From Gammaproteobacteria bacterium (lineage in GTDB: Bacteria > Pseudomonadota > Gammaproteobacteria > Eutrophobiales > Eutrophobiaceae), in the NCBI GenBank assembly GCA_028819495.1, contig JAPPLI010000125.1:1-40593 (forward strand): 40,593 bases of DNA. The letters are read 5' to 3'. Below the pieces are notes generated by a model. It searched no databases and had not been told where the DNA came from. It worked only from the letters and a program-made list of their open reading frames with translations. Each line of letters begins with the position of its first letter. Positions within the stretch are counted from its first letter, which is position 1. Below, piece by piece: positions 10,030-18,393 of this stretch. The position numbers and the translations under genes are program-made.

Positions 10030-11172
10030 TTATCTTGCTCCTCGTGCCCTGTTTCCGGCACGTTCTGCAATATCTGATACGGATGTGGAATCGGCGCCGC
10101 CGGGACCGCGTTCGCGGGGCAGGCTCAGGGAGCCGGAACCCCGGGGTTGTATCAATTTATCCAGCGGCAGGTACATCAGGCTGTTGCCCCCTTCCGCATC
10201 CAGCAATACCTTGTTCGTGCCGGACATAACCGATTCTATGGATTCCAGGTACAGCCGCTTGCGCGTGATTTCCGGCGCCTGTTCATACTCAGTCAGCAAT
10301 TGTTCAAAACGCGAGGCATCGCCTTCGGACCTGGCGATGGTAGACGCCTTGTATGCATTCGCTTCTTCGCGCACACGCGCCGCGGCGCCGCGGGCGCGGG
10401 GCAGGATGTCGTTCCGGTATGCCTCCGCCTCGTTGACCAAGCGCTGTTCGTCCTCCCTGGCCTTGATGGCGTCGTCAAACGCGGCCTTGACGTCTTCAGG
10501 GGGTTTCGCCGGCTGCATCTCAACGGTAACGATAAGAATTCCCGACTCGTAATCGTCAACGAGTATCTTCTGCATCAACTCCTGCTGGCTCTGGGCAATC
10601 TCACTGCGGCCCTCGGTAAGCACGTAGTCCAATTCGCTCTGGCCGATGATCGCTCGCACCGCGCTCTCGGCAACCTGGCGCAGTGTCAGCGCCGGGTCCC
10701 TGACGTTGAAGATGAAGTCTGCGGGGTCATTGATGCGCCATTGTACCGCTACCTCCACATCCACGATGTTTTCATCCTGGGTCAGCATCGATGCTTTGTG
10801 GGTGATTGACCGCACCTGGCCGACGTTTACTGTTACAACCCTATCGATGAGGCTCGGAAAGACGAAATTCAATCCCGGCTGCAAGGTCCTCTCATAGCGG
10901 CCGAAACGCAGCACCACGCCGCGTTCCTGCTGGTCCACCAGGTAGGTAATGTCAACCAGCAGCAACAGTACCAGGACGATAACGACAACCAGCCAGGAGA
11001 ACGGGAAGCCCTTGCGCTCTTTCTTCTGCTTGGACGGTTTCCCGCCGAACAGCCCGCCGAAACCCTCCTGCATCTTGCGAATGATATCATCCAGGTCAGG
11101 CGGACCTTCCCCCCTGCCCCGGTTGCCCCAGGGGTCCTGACCTCTATTATCCGGTGGCTCATTCCAACTCAT
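10030..11172 (-). CDS. hflK: HflK, SPFH/band 7 modulator of FtsH protease
   Basis: Partner of HflC in the FtsH-regulating membrane complex. The N-terminus MSWNEPPDNRGQDPWG is the typical HflK cytosolic Gly/Asp/Pro-rich segment, followed by a transmembrane helix (about 53-73), the SPFH domain (about 75-240), a coiled coil and a low-complexity Gly/Ser/Arg-rich tail. I chose ATG 11172 because AGAGG lies about eight bases upstream and family members begin MSWNEP; a TTG at 11190 would add six residues with no support. The 70 bases to the hflX stop contain no gene. Confidence 0.95.
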   Translation of the reverse strand: MSWNEPPDNRGQDPWGNRGRGEGPPDLDDIIRKMQEGFGGLFGGKPSKQKKERKGFPFSWLVVVIVLVLLLLVDITYLVDQQERGVVLRFGRYERTLQPGLNFVFPSLIDRVVTVNVGQVRSITHKASMLTQDENIVDVEVAVQWRINDPADFIFNVRDPALTLRQVAESAVRAIIGQSELDYVLTEGRSEIAQSQQELMQKILVDDYESGILIVTVEMQPAKPPEDVKAAFDDAIKAREDEQRLVNEAEAYRNDILPRARGAAARVREEANAYKASTIARSEGDASRFEQLLTEYEQAPEITRKRLYLESIESVMSGTNKVLLDAEGGNSLMYLPLDKLIQPRGSGSLSLPRERGPGGADSTSVSDIAERAGNRARGAR

Positions 11173-11242
11173 ACGGTTTGCCTCTAACAATCAAAAAAAT
11201 ATCAAAATAGTCTATCACATTGCCCAAACTACCGTACGGAAA

Positions 11243-12355
11243 TCAGCCGAGTTCACTGTGTATGAGACGCTCCAACTCCGGGATGCCGGCGCCGGTGAGG
11301 GCGGATACCCATGCGCGTGCGCAACTGCCGTTGATGCCGTGCCCGGCCCTTGCCTGCGCATGCCCGTTGCCATGCCCGTTGCCGGCCTGGTCGATTTTAT
11401 TGAATACGAGTATCTGAGGAATGGCGGTTGCGCCAAGCTCTCCAATCACCTGGTTCACTTCGTCTATGCGTGACCGGTGATTATCATTGATATCAACCAC
11501 ATGCAACAGCAGGTTCGCGCCTTTTATCTCATCCAGGGTGGCATGGAAAGACTCCACCAGGTCATGCGGGATATGGCGGATAAAACCCACCGTATCACTG
11601 AAAAGCACCGATAGTTCATCCGTCAGGCGGGATTTTCTGATAGTCGGGTCCAGGGTAGCGAACAGTTTGTCAGCGCAATAGACGTCCGCCCCGGTCAGCC
11701 GGTTGAACAGTGTGGACTTACCGGCGTTGGTATAGCCCACCAGGGATACGACGGCGGCATTATTGCGCCGGCGCAACCTCCTGCCCTGCTCTCTCCGGCT
11801 TTTTACCTTGTCGAGCCGGCCGCGGATCGTTTTGATACGCTTTCCGATCAGGCGCCTGTCCGTTTCGAGCTGGGTTTCTCCGGGCCCCCTCAGACCGATG
11901 CCGCCTTTTTGTCTTTCCAAGTGCGACCAGCCCCTGACCAGGCGTGTGGACAAGTGCTGTAATTGCGCCAGTTCAACCTGGAGTTTGCCCTCGTAGGTCC
12001 TGGCCCGCTGGGAAAAAATATCAAGGATCAGGCCGACACGGTCGAGCACCCGGCAATTTATCTCCTTTTCCAGGTTACGCTCCTGGGCCGGGGATAATCC
12101 GTGGTTGAAGATCACGATATCCGCATCATGGGCCGCGGCGGATTGCCTGATTTGCTCCACTTTACCGGAACCGATGAAAAATTTGGCGTCCGGCCTGGTG
12201 CGGTTCCCGGTTATCGTATCGGAGGGAACCAGCCCCGAAGACCCGGTCAACTGCACGAATTCCTGCAACTCTTCATTGTAACGCCGGTTTTGAAAATTGA
12301 TATGAACGAGAATGGCGCGCGGCCTGTCCCGGAGAACTGTGTCAACCGTATTAAT
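11243..12355 (-). CDS. hflX: Ribosome-associated GTPase HflX, probable ATT start
   Basis: HflX is a ribosome-splitting GTPase used under stress. Visible are the HflX N-terminal domain (GSGKVEQI, LSPAQERNLEKEINCRVLDR), the glycine-rich GGIGLRGPGETQLETDRR segment, and G-motifs GYTNAGKST, DTVGF and NKID. The homologous N-terminus (PRAILVHINFQ, matching AVLVHIYF of E. coli) lies upstream of the first common start codon, TTG 12268. In that stretch there is no in-frame ATG, GTG, TTG or CTG before a TGA. An in-frame ATT at 12353-12355 follows AGGAGGG by nine bases, so I place the start there, giving 370 residues. The protein ends right after the GTPase domain and lacks the roughly 60-residue C-terminal domain of the E. 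coli protein. hfq is not upstream. Confidence 0.88.
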   Translation of the reverse strand: MNTVDTVLRDRPRAILVHINFQNRRYNEELQEFVQLTGSSGLVPSDTITGNRTRPDAKFFIGSGKVEQIRQSAAAHDADIVIFNHGLSPAQERNLEKEINCRVLDRVGLILDIFSQRARTYEGKLQVELAQLQHLSTRLVRGWSHLERQKGGIGLRGPGETQLETDRRLIGKRIKTIRGRLDKVKSRREQGRRLRRRNNAAVVSLVGYTNAGKSTLFNRLTGADVYCADKLFATLDPTIRKSRLTDELSVLFSDTVGFIRHIPHDLVESFHATLDEIKGANLLLHVVDINDNHRSRIDEVNQVIGELGATAIPQILVFNKIDQAGNGHGNGHAQARAGHGINGSCARAWVSALTGAGIPELERLIHSELG

Positions 12356-12429
12356 TCTTGTACGCCCTCCTGTCTTGATGAAAACCGTGTCGTTGAATCA
12401 TATACGGGGATTATGACAAAAGAAAGTAA

Positions 12430-12623
12430 GATGGGTGGGGTCAGAGTAAAATCACCACCGGCTCTGCTATTGCCACCGTCCCCGGCGATTTTACTCTGAC
12501 CCCGAAATTCAGCGGGAATTGCTGAAAAAATAGTAAAATAAATTCATAGGTCAGAGTAAAAACCCATGAAGATGTATGATAAAACTACACATTCCGGTGG
12601 GTTTTTACTCTGGCCCCACCATC
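12430..12623. repeat. Two REP-like palindromes with GGTCAGAGTAAAA cores
   Basis: Two hairpin-forming elements in the hflX/esterase intergenic region. In the first, 12437-12453 (GGGGTCAGAGTAAAATC) is perfectly inverted at 12487-12503. In the second, 12549-12565 (GGTCAGAGTAAAAACCC) is inverted at 12599-12615 with one mismatch. The outer ends also match each other in reverse (GATGGGTGGGG at the left, CCCCACCATC at the right), so the pair forms a larger inverted unit, like a BIME. Such GGGTCAGAGTAAAA palindromes are common extragenic repeats in gammaproteobacteria and are often mobilised by RAYT transposases; no such transposase is in this window. The 12356-12648 gap holds no gene. Confidence 0.8.
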
Positions 12624-12648
12624 TGACCGAAGTCAAGGGGAGGAAATA

Positions 12649-13536
12649 ATGAAACTGAAATACAGACTTGGCGCGCTGGTCCTCTGGCTTTGCTCGGGGC
12701 TGTTTACCGCACAGGCGGACATCATGACGGTGGAAGACCTGCTGGCGCAGTTGTCTGCGGGCGAACCGGGCACACAGATTGCCTACGGCAACGACCCGCT
12801 GCAATTCGGCGAACTCCACGTCCCCGAGGGTGACGGGCCGTTCCCGGTTGTGGTGTTTATCCATGGCGGCTGCTGGCTGGCCATGTATGACATCACCACC
12901 ACCCGGCCCCTGGCCTGGGCGCTCCGGGACGAGGGCATCGCGGTATGGAACCTGGAATACCGCCGCGTAGGCAACCCCGGCGGCACCTATCCGGGCCTCC
13001 TGCTTGACATCGGTTCAGGGATCGATCATGTGAAGACCCTGGCCGCGGATTATCCGCTCGACGTTACGCAAGTAGTCGTGATGGGGCATTCCGCCGGCGG
13101 TCACCTGGCGCTGTGGGCCGGGGCGCGGGCAAAAATTCCTTCCGACCACGATTTATACCTGGCTGATCCGCTGCTGCCGGCGGGCGTCGTGGCGCTGGCG
13201 CCGGCTGCGGCGCTCACGCAATTGCACCAGCAGGGCACCTGCGACAACGTGATAGACAGGCTGATGCACGGATCGCCGGCCGAGCATCCCGACCGTTATG
13301 CTTACGTCGAACCGGCGCGCATGGCTCCTATCGGCGTCAGGCACACCGCGCTGATGGGTGTGCACGATACGGATTGGACGCCTTTCGGCGAAGCCTATGT
13401 CACAGCCGCCCGCGCCATTGGCGATGACACGATAGAACGCGTGATGGCCCCTGAATCCGGCCATTTCGAAGTCATCAACCCGAACAGCACGACCTGGCCC
13501 CTGGTACTGAAGGCGGTACGCGGTTACCTGCAATGA
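12649..13536 (+). CDS. Secreted alpha/beta-hydrolase (esterase/lipase family)
   Basis: 295-residue alpha/beta-hydrolase with a signal peptide (about residues 1-24, hydrophobic core LGALVLWLCSGLF, cleavage likely after AQA). The oxyanion motif HGGCW is at about 71-75, the nucleophile motif GHSAGG at about 145-150, and probable triad partners are Asp in HDTDW (about 241) and His in ESGHFEV (about 270). This pattern fits the BD-FAE/kynurenine-formamidase-like esterases. Strong ribosome site GGGGAGGAAAT ahead of the ATG. The stop overlaps the next start (ATGA at 13533), so it is translated together with the molybdenum hydroxylase, which suggests that it prepares or releases that enzyme's substrate. 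The substrate is unknown. Confidence 0.82.
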   Translation: MKLKYRLGALVLWLCSGLFTAQADIMTVEDLLAQLSAGEPGTQIAYGNDPLQFGELHVPEGDGPFPVVVFIHGGCWLAMYDITTTRPLAWALRDEGIAVWNLEYRRVGNPGGTYPGLLLDIGSGIDHVKTLAADYPLDVTQVVVMGHSAGGHLALWAGARAKIPSDHDLYLADPLLPAGVVALAPAAALTQLHQQGTCDNVIDRLMHGSPAEHPDRYAYVEPARMAPIGVRHTALMGVHDTDWTPFGEAYVTAARAIGDDTIERVMAPESGHFEVINPNSTTWPLVLKAVRGYLQ

Positions 13537-16289
13537 AAAAAAAGGGACTTAATGTTACTGTCAACGGCCGCGCCGAGACCATTGACGTCACCCCGCGTAC
13601 ACGTCTGCTCGATGCCCTGCGAGTCGACCTCGGATTGATCGGCACGAAGGAAGGCTGCGGCACCGGGGACTGCGGCAGTTGCACCGTGTTGCTGGACGGC
13701 AATGCCGTGAACTCCTGCATGGTACTGGCGTTGCAGGCCGAAGGACGGGAGATCACCACGATCGAGGGACTGGGCAAACCGGGCGCGCTGGACCCGGTGC
13801 AACAGGCCATGGTCCAATGTGGCGGCATCCAGTGCGGCTTCTGCACCCCGGGCATGGTGCTGTCCCTGAAAGACCTGTTCAACCGCAACCCTGAGCCGGA
13901 TGAAGAGGAAGTCCGGGTGGCGATATCCAGCAATTTGTGCCGCTGCACCGGCTACACCAAGATTTTCGATGCCGCGCGGGCATTGCGTGACGGGACACTC
14001 GATGCGCGGGCGGCCAACGGCAACGATGACGCCATCGGCGCCCGCATGGTGCGCACCGACGCGGTGGAAAAGGTCACCGGCAGCGCGGTTTACGCCGAAG
14101 ACGTGCGCCTGCCGCGCATGGTCTACGGCGCGCTGGTGCGCAGTCCGGTCCCGCATGCCAACATCCTGTCCATCGATACGTCGGCAGCGCTAAGCCACCC
14201 GGCCGTCAGGGCGGTGGTCACCGGTCGTGACATTGAGATGGGATACTACGGTTACGAACTGCAGGACCAGCGCGTCTTCGCCCTGGAAAAAGTGCGTTAT
14301 TTGGGGGAACCTGTGGCTGCCGTCGCGGCCGACACGCCCGACGCGGCGCGGGAAGCGGCTGCGCTGGTGAAGGTCGACTACCAGGAACTGCCCGCGGTAT
14401 TCGACCCCGAGGAAGCGATGTCCGAGGATGCGCCGCTGGTGCACGAGGACCAGAACGCCTACCACCTGGACTGGGAGTCGGAGCGCAAGGGCAACCTGTG
14501 TTACCGGCTGGAATTCGGCGACGGCGACGTGGAGCAGGGTTTTGCGGAAGCGGACCAGGTTGTCGAAGGGACCTACCATACGCCAGAGGCCCATGCCGGC
14601 GCCATCGAGCCCCACAGCGCCACGGCCATGTCCGACCCCACGGGCCGCATCACGATCTGGACCACCACGCAAAAGCCCTTCGCTGTGCGCAGTTACCTGG
14701 CCAAGGCCCTGAAACGGCCCATCAGTTCGTTCAAGGTCGTCCCCACCCACATCGGCGGCGGGTTCGGCGGCAAACTGTTTCCCGTCGTTGAACCCTATGT
14801 TGTGTTGCTGGCGGAGCGGTCCGGACTGCCGGTGCAGATGACCCTGAGCCGCGACGAGGAAATGGCCGGTGCGATGTTGCTGCGCCACCCGTCGAAGGTA
14901 CGCATCAAAACCGGGGTCATGAACGACGGTTCCCTGGTCGCGCACCAGGTACGCATGCTGTTCAACACCGGCGCCTACGGTCCCTACGGCCCCAACACCG
15001 CGGCCCTGGGCAGCCTGATGGCCGGCGGTCCTTACCGTATACCCAACCTGGAAATCACCGGTCTCGTCACCTACACCAATAACGTGCCCAAGGGTTCCAT
15101 CCGCTGCCCGTCGGGACCGCAGATGGCGTTCGCGGTGGAGACTCACATGGACAAGGTGGCGCGCGCGGTCGGCATGGATGGGCTGTCCTTCCGGCTGAAG
15201 AATGCCTGGGAAGACGGGGACGCCACCTGCACGGGACAACCGCTGGCGGCGGTCAGCCTGAAGGAGTGCCTGCAGAAGGCCGCGGACGCGGTGGAATGGG
15301 ACAAGCCCTGCCCTCCGGGGTCCGGCAAAGGCCTGGCCTGCAACTGGTGGGTCAGCGGCACATGGGGTACCCAGACGCTGATCGAGACCAACGAAGATGC
15401 TACTTTCCGGCTCATTTCCGGTTGTGTCGATATGGGCACCGGCGGCCTGACCAGCAGCGTGTTGCAGATGGCAGCCGAGGGTCTGGGCGTGCCGGTCGAT
15501 TCCATCCAGCTTGTGCGCGGCGACACCGACACCCTGCCCTGGGACCACGGCCACGGCGGCAGCCGGATGACCTTTACTATTGCCCGCTCCGCGTATGAAG
15601 CGGCCCTTGACCTCAAGCGCCAGTTACTGAATGAGGCCGCCGACCGGCTGGAGGCGGCGCCGGATGACATGGCGCTCGAAGACGGCCGGGTCTTTGTGCG
15701 CGGCGACCCGAGCAACTCCATCGACCTGGCTGAAATCTGTTATAACCGCCACAAGAAACACGGCGGTCCCATGGTCGGCGTATCTTCTTTGCTGGACGAC
15801 CAGCCTCCCACGACAAAAGAACATCCAATCGGGGGTTTCCCGGCTCCCAGTTTCTGTGCCCATGCGGTGGAACTGGCCGCGAATGAGACCACCGGCGAGA
15901 TCGAACTGAAACGTTACGCCGCAGTCCATGACGTGGGCAAGGCCGTGAATCCGACCGGCTGTGAAGGCCAGATAGAAGGCGGCGTAGCCATGGGTCTCGG
16001 CCTTGCCATGATGGAGGAACTCCGGGAAATCGACGGCAAGGTGCTGAACCCGAGTTTTGCCGATTACCTGCTTATTTCAGCCGAAGACATGCCGCCGACG
16101 CAGACCATCCTGGTGGAACAGCCGGCAGTTGACGGCATCATGGGTATCAAGGGTGTCGGCGAACCGCCCATAGCCCCGCCAACAGGCGCCATAGCCAATG
16201 CCCTGGCCGACGCCCTGGACGTGGATGTCACGCGCCTCCCGCTGACCCCGGAACAGGTTTCCGCCTTGATCGCTGAACGCAATACATGA
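13533..16289 (+). CDS. Fused Fe-S/molybdopterin hydroxylase (xanthine dehydrogenase family)
   Basis: 918-residue fusion of the small 2Fe-2S subunit and the large Moco subunit of the xanthine oxidase family. Residues 1-155 have the plant-type ferredoxin cysteines (GCGTGDCGSC, about 43-52) and the second-cluster cysteines (CGGIQCGFC and NLCRCTGY). From about 165 on come the a/b-hammerhead domain and the Moco domain with GGGFGGK (about 408-414) and the active-site glutamate in GVGEPP (about 873-878). The order Fe-S then Moco in one chain without internal FAD resembles aldehyde oxidoreductases, with FAD supplied by the next gene. The active-site loop reads SIRCPSGPQ, an unusual Cys after Arg, but it is not the AYxCSFR loop of CO dehydrogenase. 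No Tat signal is seen, so cytosolic. Substrate unknown. Confidence 0.92.
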   Translation: MKKKGLNVTVNGRAETIDVTPRTRLLDALRVDLGLIGTKEGCGTGDCGSCTVLLDGNAVNSCMVLALQAEGREITTIEGLGKPGALDPVQQAMVQCGGIQCGFCTPGMVLSLKDLFNRNPEPDEEEVRVAISSNLCRCTGYTKIFDAARALRDGTLDARAANGNDDAIGARMVRTDAVEKVTGSAVYAEDVRLPRMVYGALVRSPVPHANILSIDTSAALSHPAVRAVVTGRDIEMGYYGYELQDQRVFALEKVRYLGEPVAAVAADTPDAAREAAALVKVDYQELPAVFDPEEAMSEDAPLVHEDQNAYHLDWESERKGNLCYRLEFGDGDVEQGFAEADQVVEGTYHTPEAHAGAIEPHSATAMSDPTGRITIWTTTQKPFAVRSYLAKALKRPISSFKVVPTHIGGGFGGKLFPVVEPYVVLLAERSGLPVQMTLSRDEEMAGAMLLRHPSKVRIKTGVMNDGSLVAHQVRMLFNTGAYGPYGPNTAALGSLMAGGPYRIPNLEITGLVTYTNNVPKGSIRCPSGPQMAFAVETHMDKVARAVGMDGLSFRLKNAWEDGDATCTGQPLAAVSLKECLQKAADAVEWDKPCPPGSGKGLACNWWVSGTWGTQTLIETNEDATFRLISGCVDMGTGGLTSSVLQMAAEGLGVPVDSIQLVRGDTDTLPWDHGHGGSRMTFTIARSAYEAALDLKRQLLNEAADRLEAAPDDMALEDGRVFVRGDPSNSIDLAEICYNRHKKHGGPMVGVSSLLDDQPPTTKEHPIGGFPAPSFCAHAVELAANETTGEIELKRYAAVHDVGKAVNPTGCEGQIEGGVAMGLGLAMMEELREIDGKVLNPSFADYLLISAEDMPPTQTILVEQPAVDGIMGIKGVGEPPIAPPTGAIANALADALDVDVTRLPLTPEQVSALIAERNT

Positions 16290-17146
16290 TCAACGACTTT
16301 GAGTTCACCCGGCCCGCTGACATGCCCGAAGCGCTGGAGGCGCTGGCGCATAACGGGCGCGTCGTACCCGTGGCGGGCGGCACCAATATTCTGGTGAACC
16401 TGAAACGGGCGCCGCTGGAAGCCGACCTGGTAGTGGACCTGACCGGCCTCGACGAACTGACGCCGCTATCGGAAACCAACGGCAGCATACGCCTGGGCGC
16501 GGGCGTCACCTTTGCCGAACTGCTCGAGTGGCGTCCCGGGGGCGCTATCGAGGGTCTCATGCGTCCCATGTGCGTGGCGTTTGCAGGTCCGCTCATCCGT
16601 AACCTGGCCACGGTCGGCGGGAATGTCTGCGACGCTTCCGCCGCTGCCGACATATCGCCCCCCCTGCTGGCGCTGGATGCCGCGGTTGAACTGGAAAGCG
16701 CCGCGCACGGACGCCGCACTCTGCCATTGACGAAGTTTTTCCAGGGCGTGCGCAGGACCGCCCGCCGCCCGGATGAATTGCTCACGGCCATTGAGTTCTC
16801 CCGACCTGCAGAGAACGAGCGCTGGTTCTATTACAAGCTGGGCAAGCGCAAGGCCGATGCCATATCCATCGTCAGCCTTGCCATGACGGTAAGACTTGAG
16901 CGGGGCAAAGTGGAACAGGCCCGTATCGCCCTGGGTGCAGTGGCGCCGGTAGCCATGCGCACGCCGGAAACGGAAGCCCTGCTCCTGGGCGAAACCCTGG
17001 ATGAAGCTGTCATCAACGCTGCGGCAGCGACCGCTGCGAGAGAATCACGCCCCATCGACGATTTCCGCGCTACCGGCGCCTATCGGCGGCAGATGGTGGA
17101 AGCGCTGGTGAGACGCGGCCTTACGGAGATTGCGCAACAAAACTAA
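16286..17146 (+). CDS. FAD-binding subunit of molybdenum hydroxylase (CoxM-like)
   Basis: 286-residue flavoprotein subunit that passes electrons from the Fe-S clusters to an acceptor. The N-terminal FAD-binding PCMH-type domain has VPVAGGTNILVNLKR (about 29-43) and TVGGNVCDASAAADISPP (about 110-127), the two FAD pyrophosphate-binding stretches of CoxM/XdhB proteins. The C-terminal CO-dehydrogenase flavoprotein domain spans about 175-280. The ATG overlaps the stop of the fused catalytic chain (ATGA at 16286), so a stoichiometric complex is expected. It ends in a four-base convergent overlap with the MFS gene. Confidence 0.93.
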   Translation: MINDFEFTRPADMPEALEALAHNGRVVPVAGGTNILVNLKRAPLEADLVVDLTGLDELTPLSETNGSIRLGAGVTFAELLEWRPGGAIEGLMRPMCVAFAGPLIRNLATVGGNVCDASAAADISPPLLALDAAVELESAAHGRRTLPLTKFFQGVRRTARRPDELLTAIEFSRPAENERWFYYKLGKRKADAISIVSLAMTVRLERGKVEQARIALGAVAPVAMRTPETEALLLGETLDEAVINAAAATAARESRPIDDFRATGAYRRQMVEALVRRGLTEIAQQN

Positions 17147-18390
17147 TCGATTATTTTCTCACCGGTGGCGAACAGCAGCCACAGTGCCCCGCCCACCACC
17201 TGCACGGCAGCCACAATCATGAAGACACCGGCATAACTCCCGGTCTGGTCCAGCAGCCAGCCCGCCAGGGCAACGCCGATAATACCGGGGATGGTGCCAA
17301 ACGTGTTGGAAATTCCTATCAGGACGTCCGCATAGCGTGGTGCGATATCGAGGAAGTTCGGCACGTAGCCCGAGAACGTGAGCGCGATAAAGGCAAGCGC
17401 CCCGCACATCACCGACAATGCGACCAGGGGTGTGTCCGCTTGCAGCGCGAACAGGAAAAAAACAGACGAACCGAACAATCCGCAGACCTGCATGAGCTTG
17501 CGAACGAAGGTGATACTGCTGCCGCGTTTCAAGAGCCTGTCCGCGGCCCAGCCCGCGATATTGGTCATCACGAACATAGTCAGCCACGGCGCCGCGGAAT
17601 AGAACCCGGCGCCGGTAACACTGAGAGACTGCACATCGCGGAAGTAACTGGGCAACCAGGCCAGCATCATATAGAGCCCCCAGTTGGTGCAGAAATGATT
17701 GATGAATATAACCAGTACGGCCCTGTGCGACAGTAATTTTTTCCAGGGAATGTCTGCGGTCTCCTGTTTACCATCCGCCGAACTCCCCAGCAGTTCCAGT
17801 TCTTCAGCGGTAATCCCGGGATACTCACCCGGATAACTGGTTGCCTTGAAATACCAGACGGCAGCCCAGATCACGCCGAACAGGCCGAATATATAAAATA
17901 CGGAGGGCCACCCGTACCGGGTCACGATCCAGCCCGTGGTAGTCAGCGCAAACAAGGTCCCCAGAGGTATTCCACTGGCCAGCAGACCCATGGAACGCGA
18001 ACGCTCAGCTTCGGGAACCCAGTGTGAAAACAGGCTGAAGGAGGCCGGGAACATTGCCGACTCGCCCAGTCCCATGGCGATGCGGACAGCTATCAACAGG
18101 GGAAGGGATATCATCGCCGCGATCGGTGTCAGTATGGTGAAGATCGACCAGGAAAGTACGGCAAAACCCAGGACAAGCTTCCCGCCGATCCGGTTTGCCA
18201 GCCAGCCGCTGGGCGCCTGCAGGATCATGTAACCGATAAAGAAGGAGGAAAGCACGAACCCCTTGGTGGTATCGGACCAGCCGAAGGCCTCCTGCATGGG
18301 GATGATGGCGACCGATATGTTTACCCGGTCGATATAACAGATAAACGCGGCGCAGAAACAGAGAAAGACAATGTTATGGCGTTTTTGCAT
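17143..18390 (-). CDS. MFS transporter, anion:cation symporter-like
   Basis: 415-residue inner-membrane protein with about 12 hydrophobic helices. The N-terminal CYIDRVNISVAI in helix 1 and the loop 2-3 motif GWLANRIGGK are typical of the ACS branch of the major facilitator superfamily, which imports organic anions such as hexuronates, phthalate or hydroxylated aromatics. It is convergent with the molybdenum-hydroxylase operon (four-base overlap of stops) and starts three bases after the upstream secreted-protein gene. Proximity suggests uptake of the hydroxylase substrate, but opposite orientation means that is inference only. Substrate not determinable. Confidence 0.88.
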   Translation of the reverse strand: MQKRHNIVFLCFCAAFICYIDRVNISVAIIPMQEAFGWSDTTKGFVLSSFFIGYMILQAPSGWLANRIGGKLVLGFAVLSWSIFTILTPIAAMISLPLLIAVRIAMGLGESAMFPASFSLFSHWVPEAERSRSMGLLASGIPLGTLFALTTTGWIVTRYGWPSVFYIFGLFGVIWAAVWYFKATSYPGEYPGITAEELELLGSSADGKQETADIPWKKLLSHRAVLVIFINHFCTNWGLYMMLAWLPSYFRDVQSLSVTGAGFYSAAPWLTMFVMTNIAGWAADRLLKRGSSITFVRKLMQVCGLFGSSVFFLFALQADTPLVALSVMCGALAFIALTFSGYVPNFLDIAPRYADVLIGISNTFGTIPGIIGVALAGWLLDQTGSYAGVFMIVAAVQVVGGALWLLFATGEKIID

Positions 18391-18393
18391 CAG

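Noticed and set aside
12437..12503. Rho-independent terminator for hflX or its neighbours
   Set aside because: The hairpin is followed by GAAATTC and not a T run, and it lies upstream of both flanking genes.
14190..15554. Long minus-strand frame (454 codons) inside the fused Mo-hydroxylase gene
   Set aside because: It is antisense to a well-supported coding region with high GC at third positions, which commonly leaves long open antisense frames. No domain or ribosome site.
13533..17146. Aerobic carbon monoxide dehydrogenase
   Set aside because: Gene number would fit, but the active-site AYxCSFR signature is absent (SIRCPSGPQ instead) and the Fe-S chain is fused to the Moco chain.
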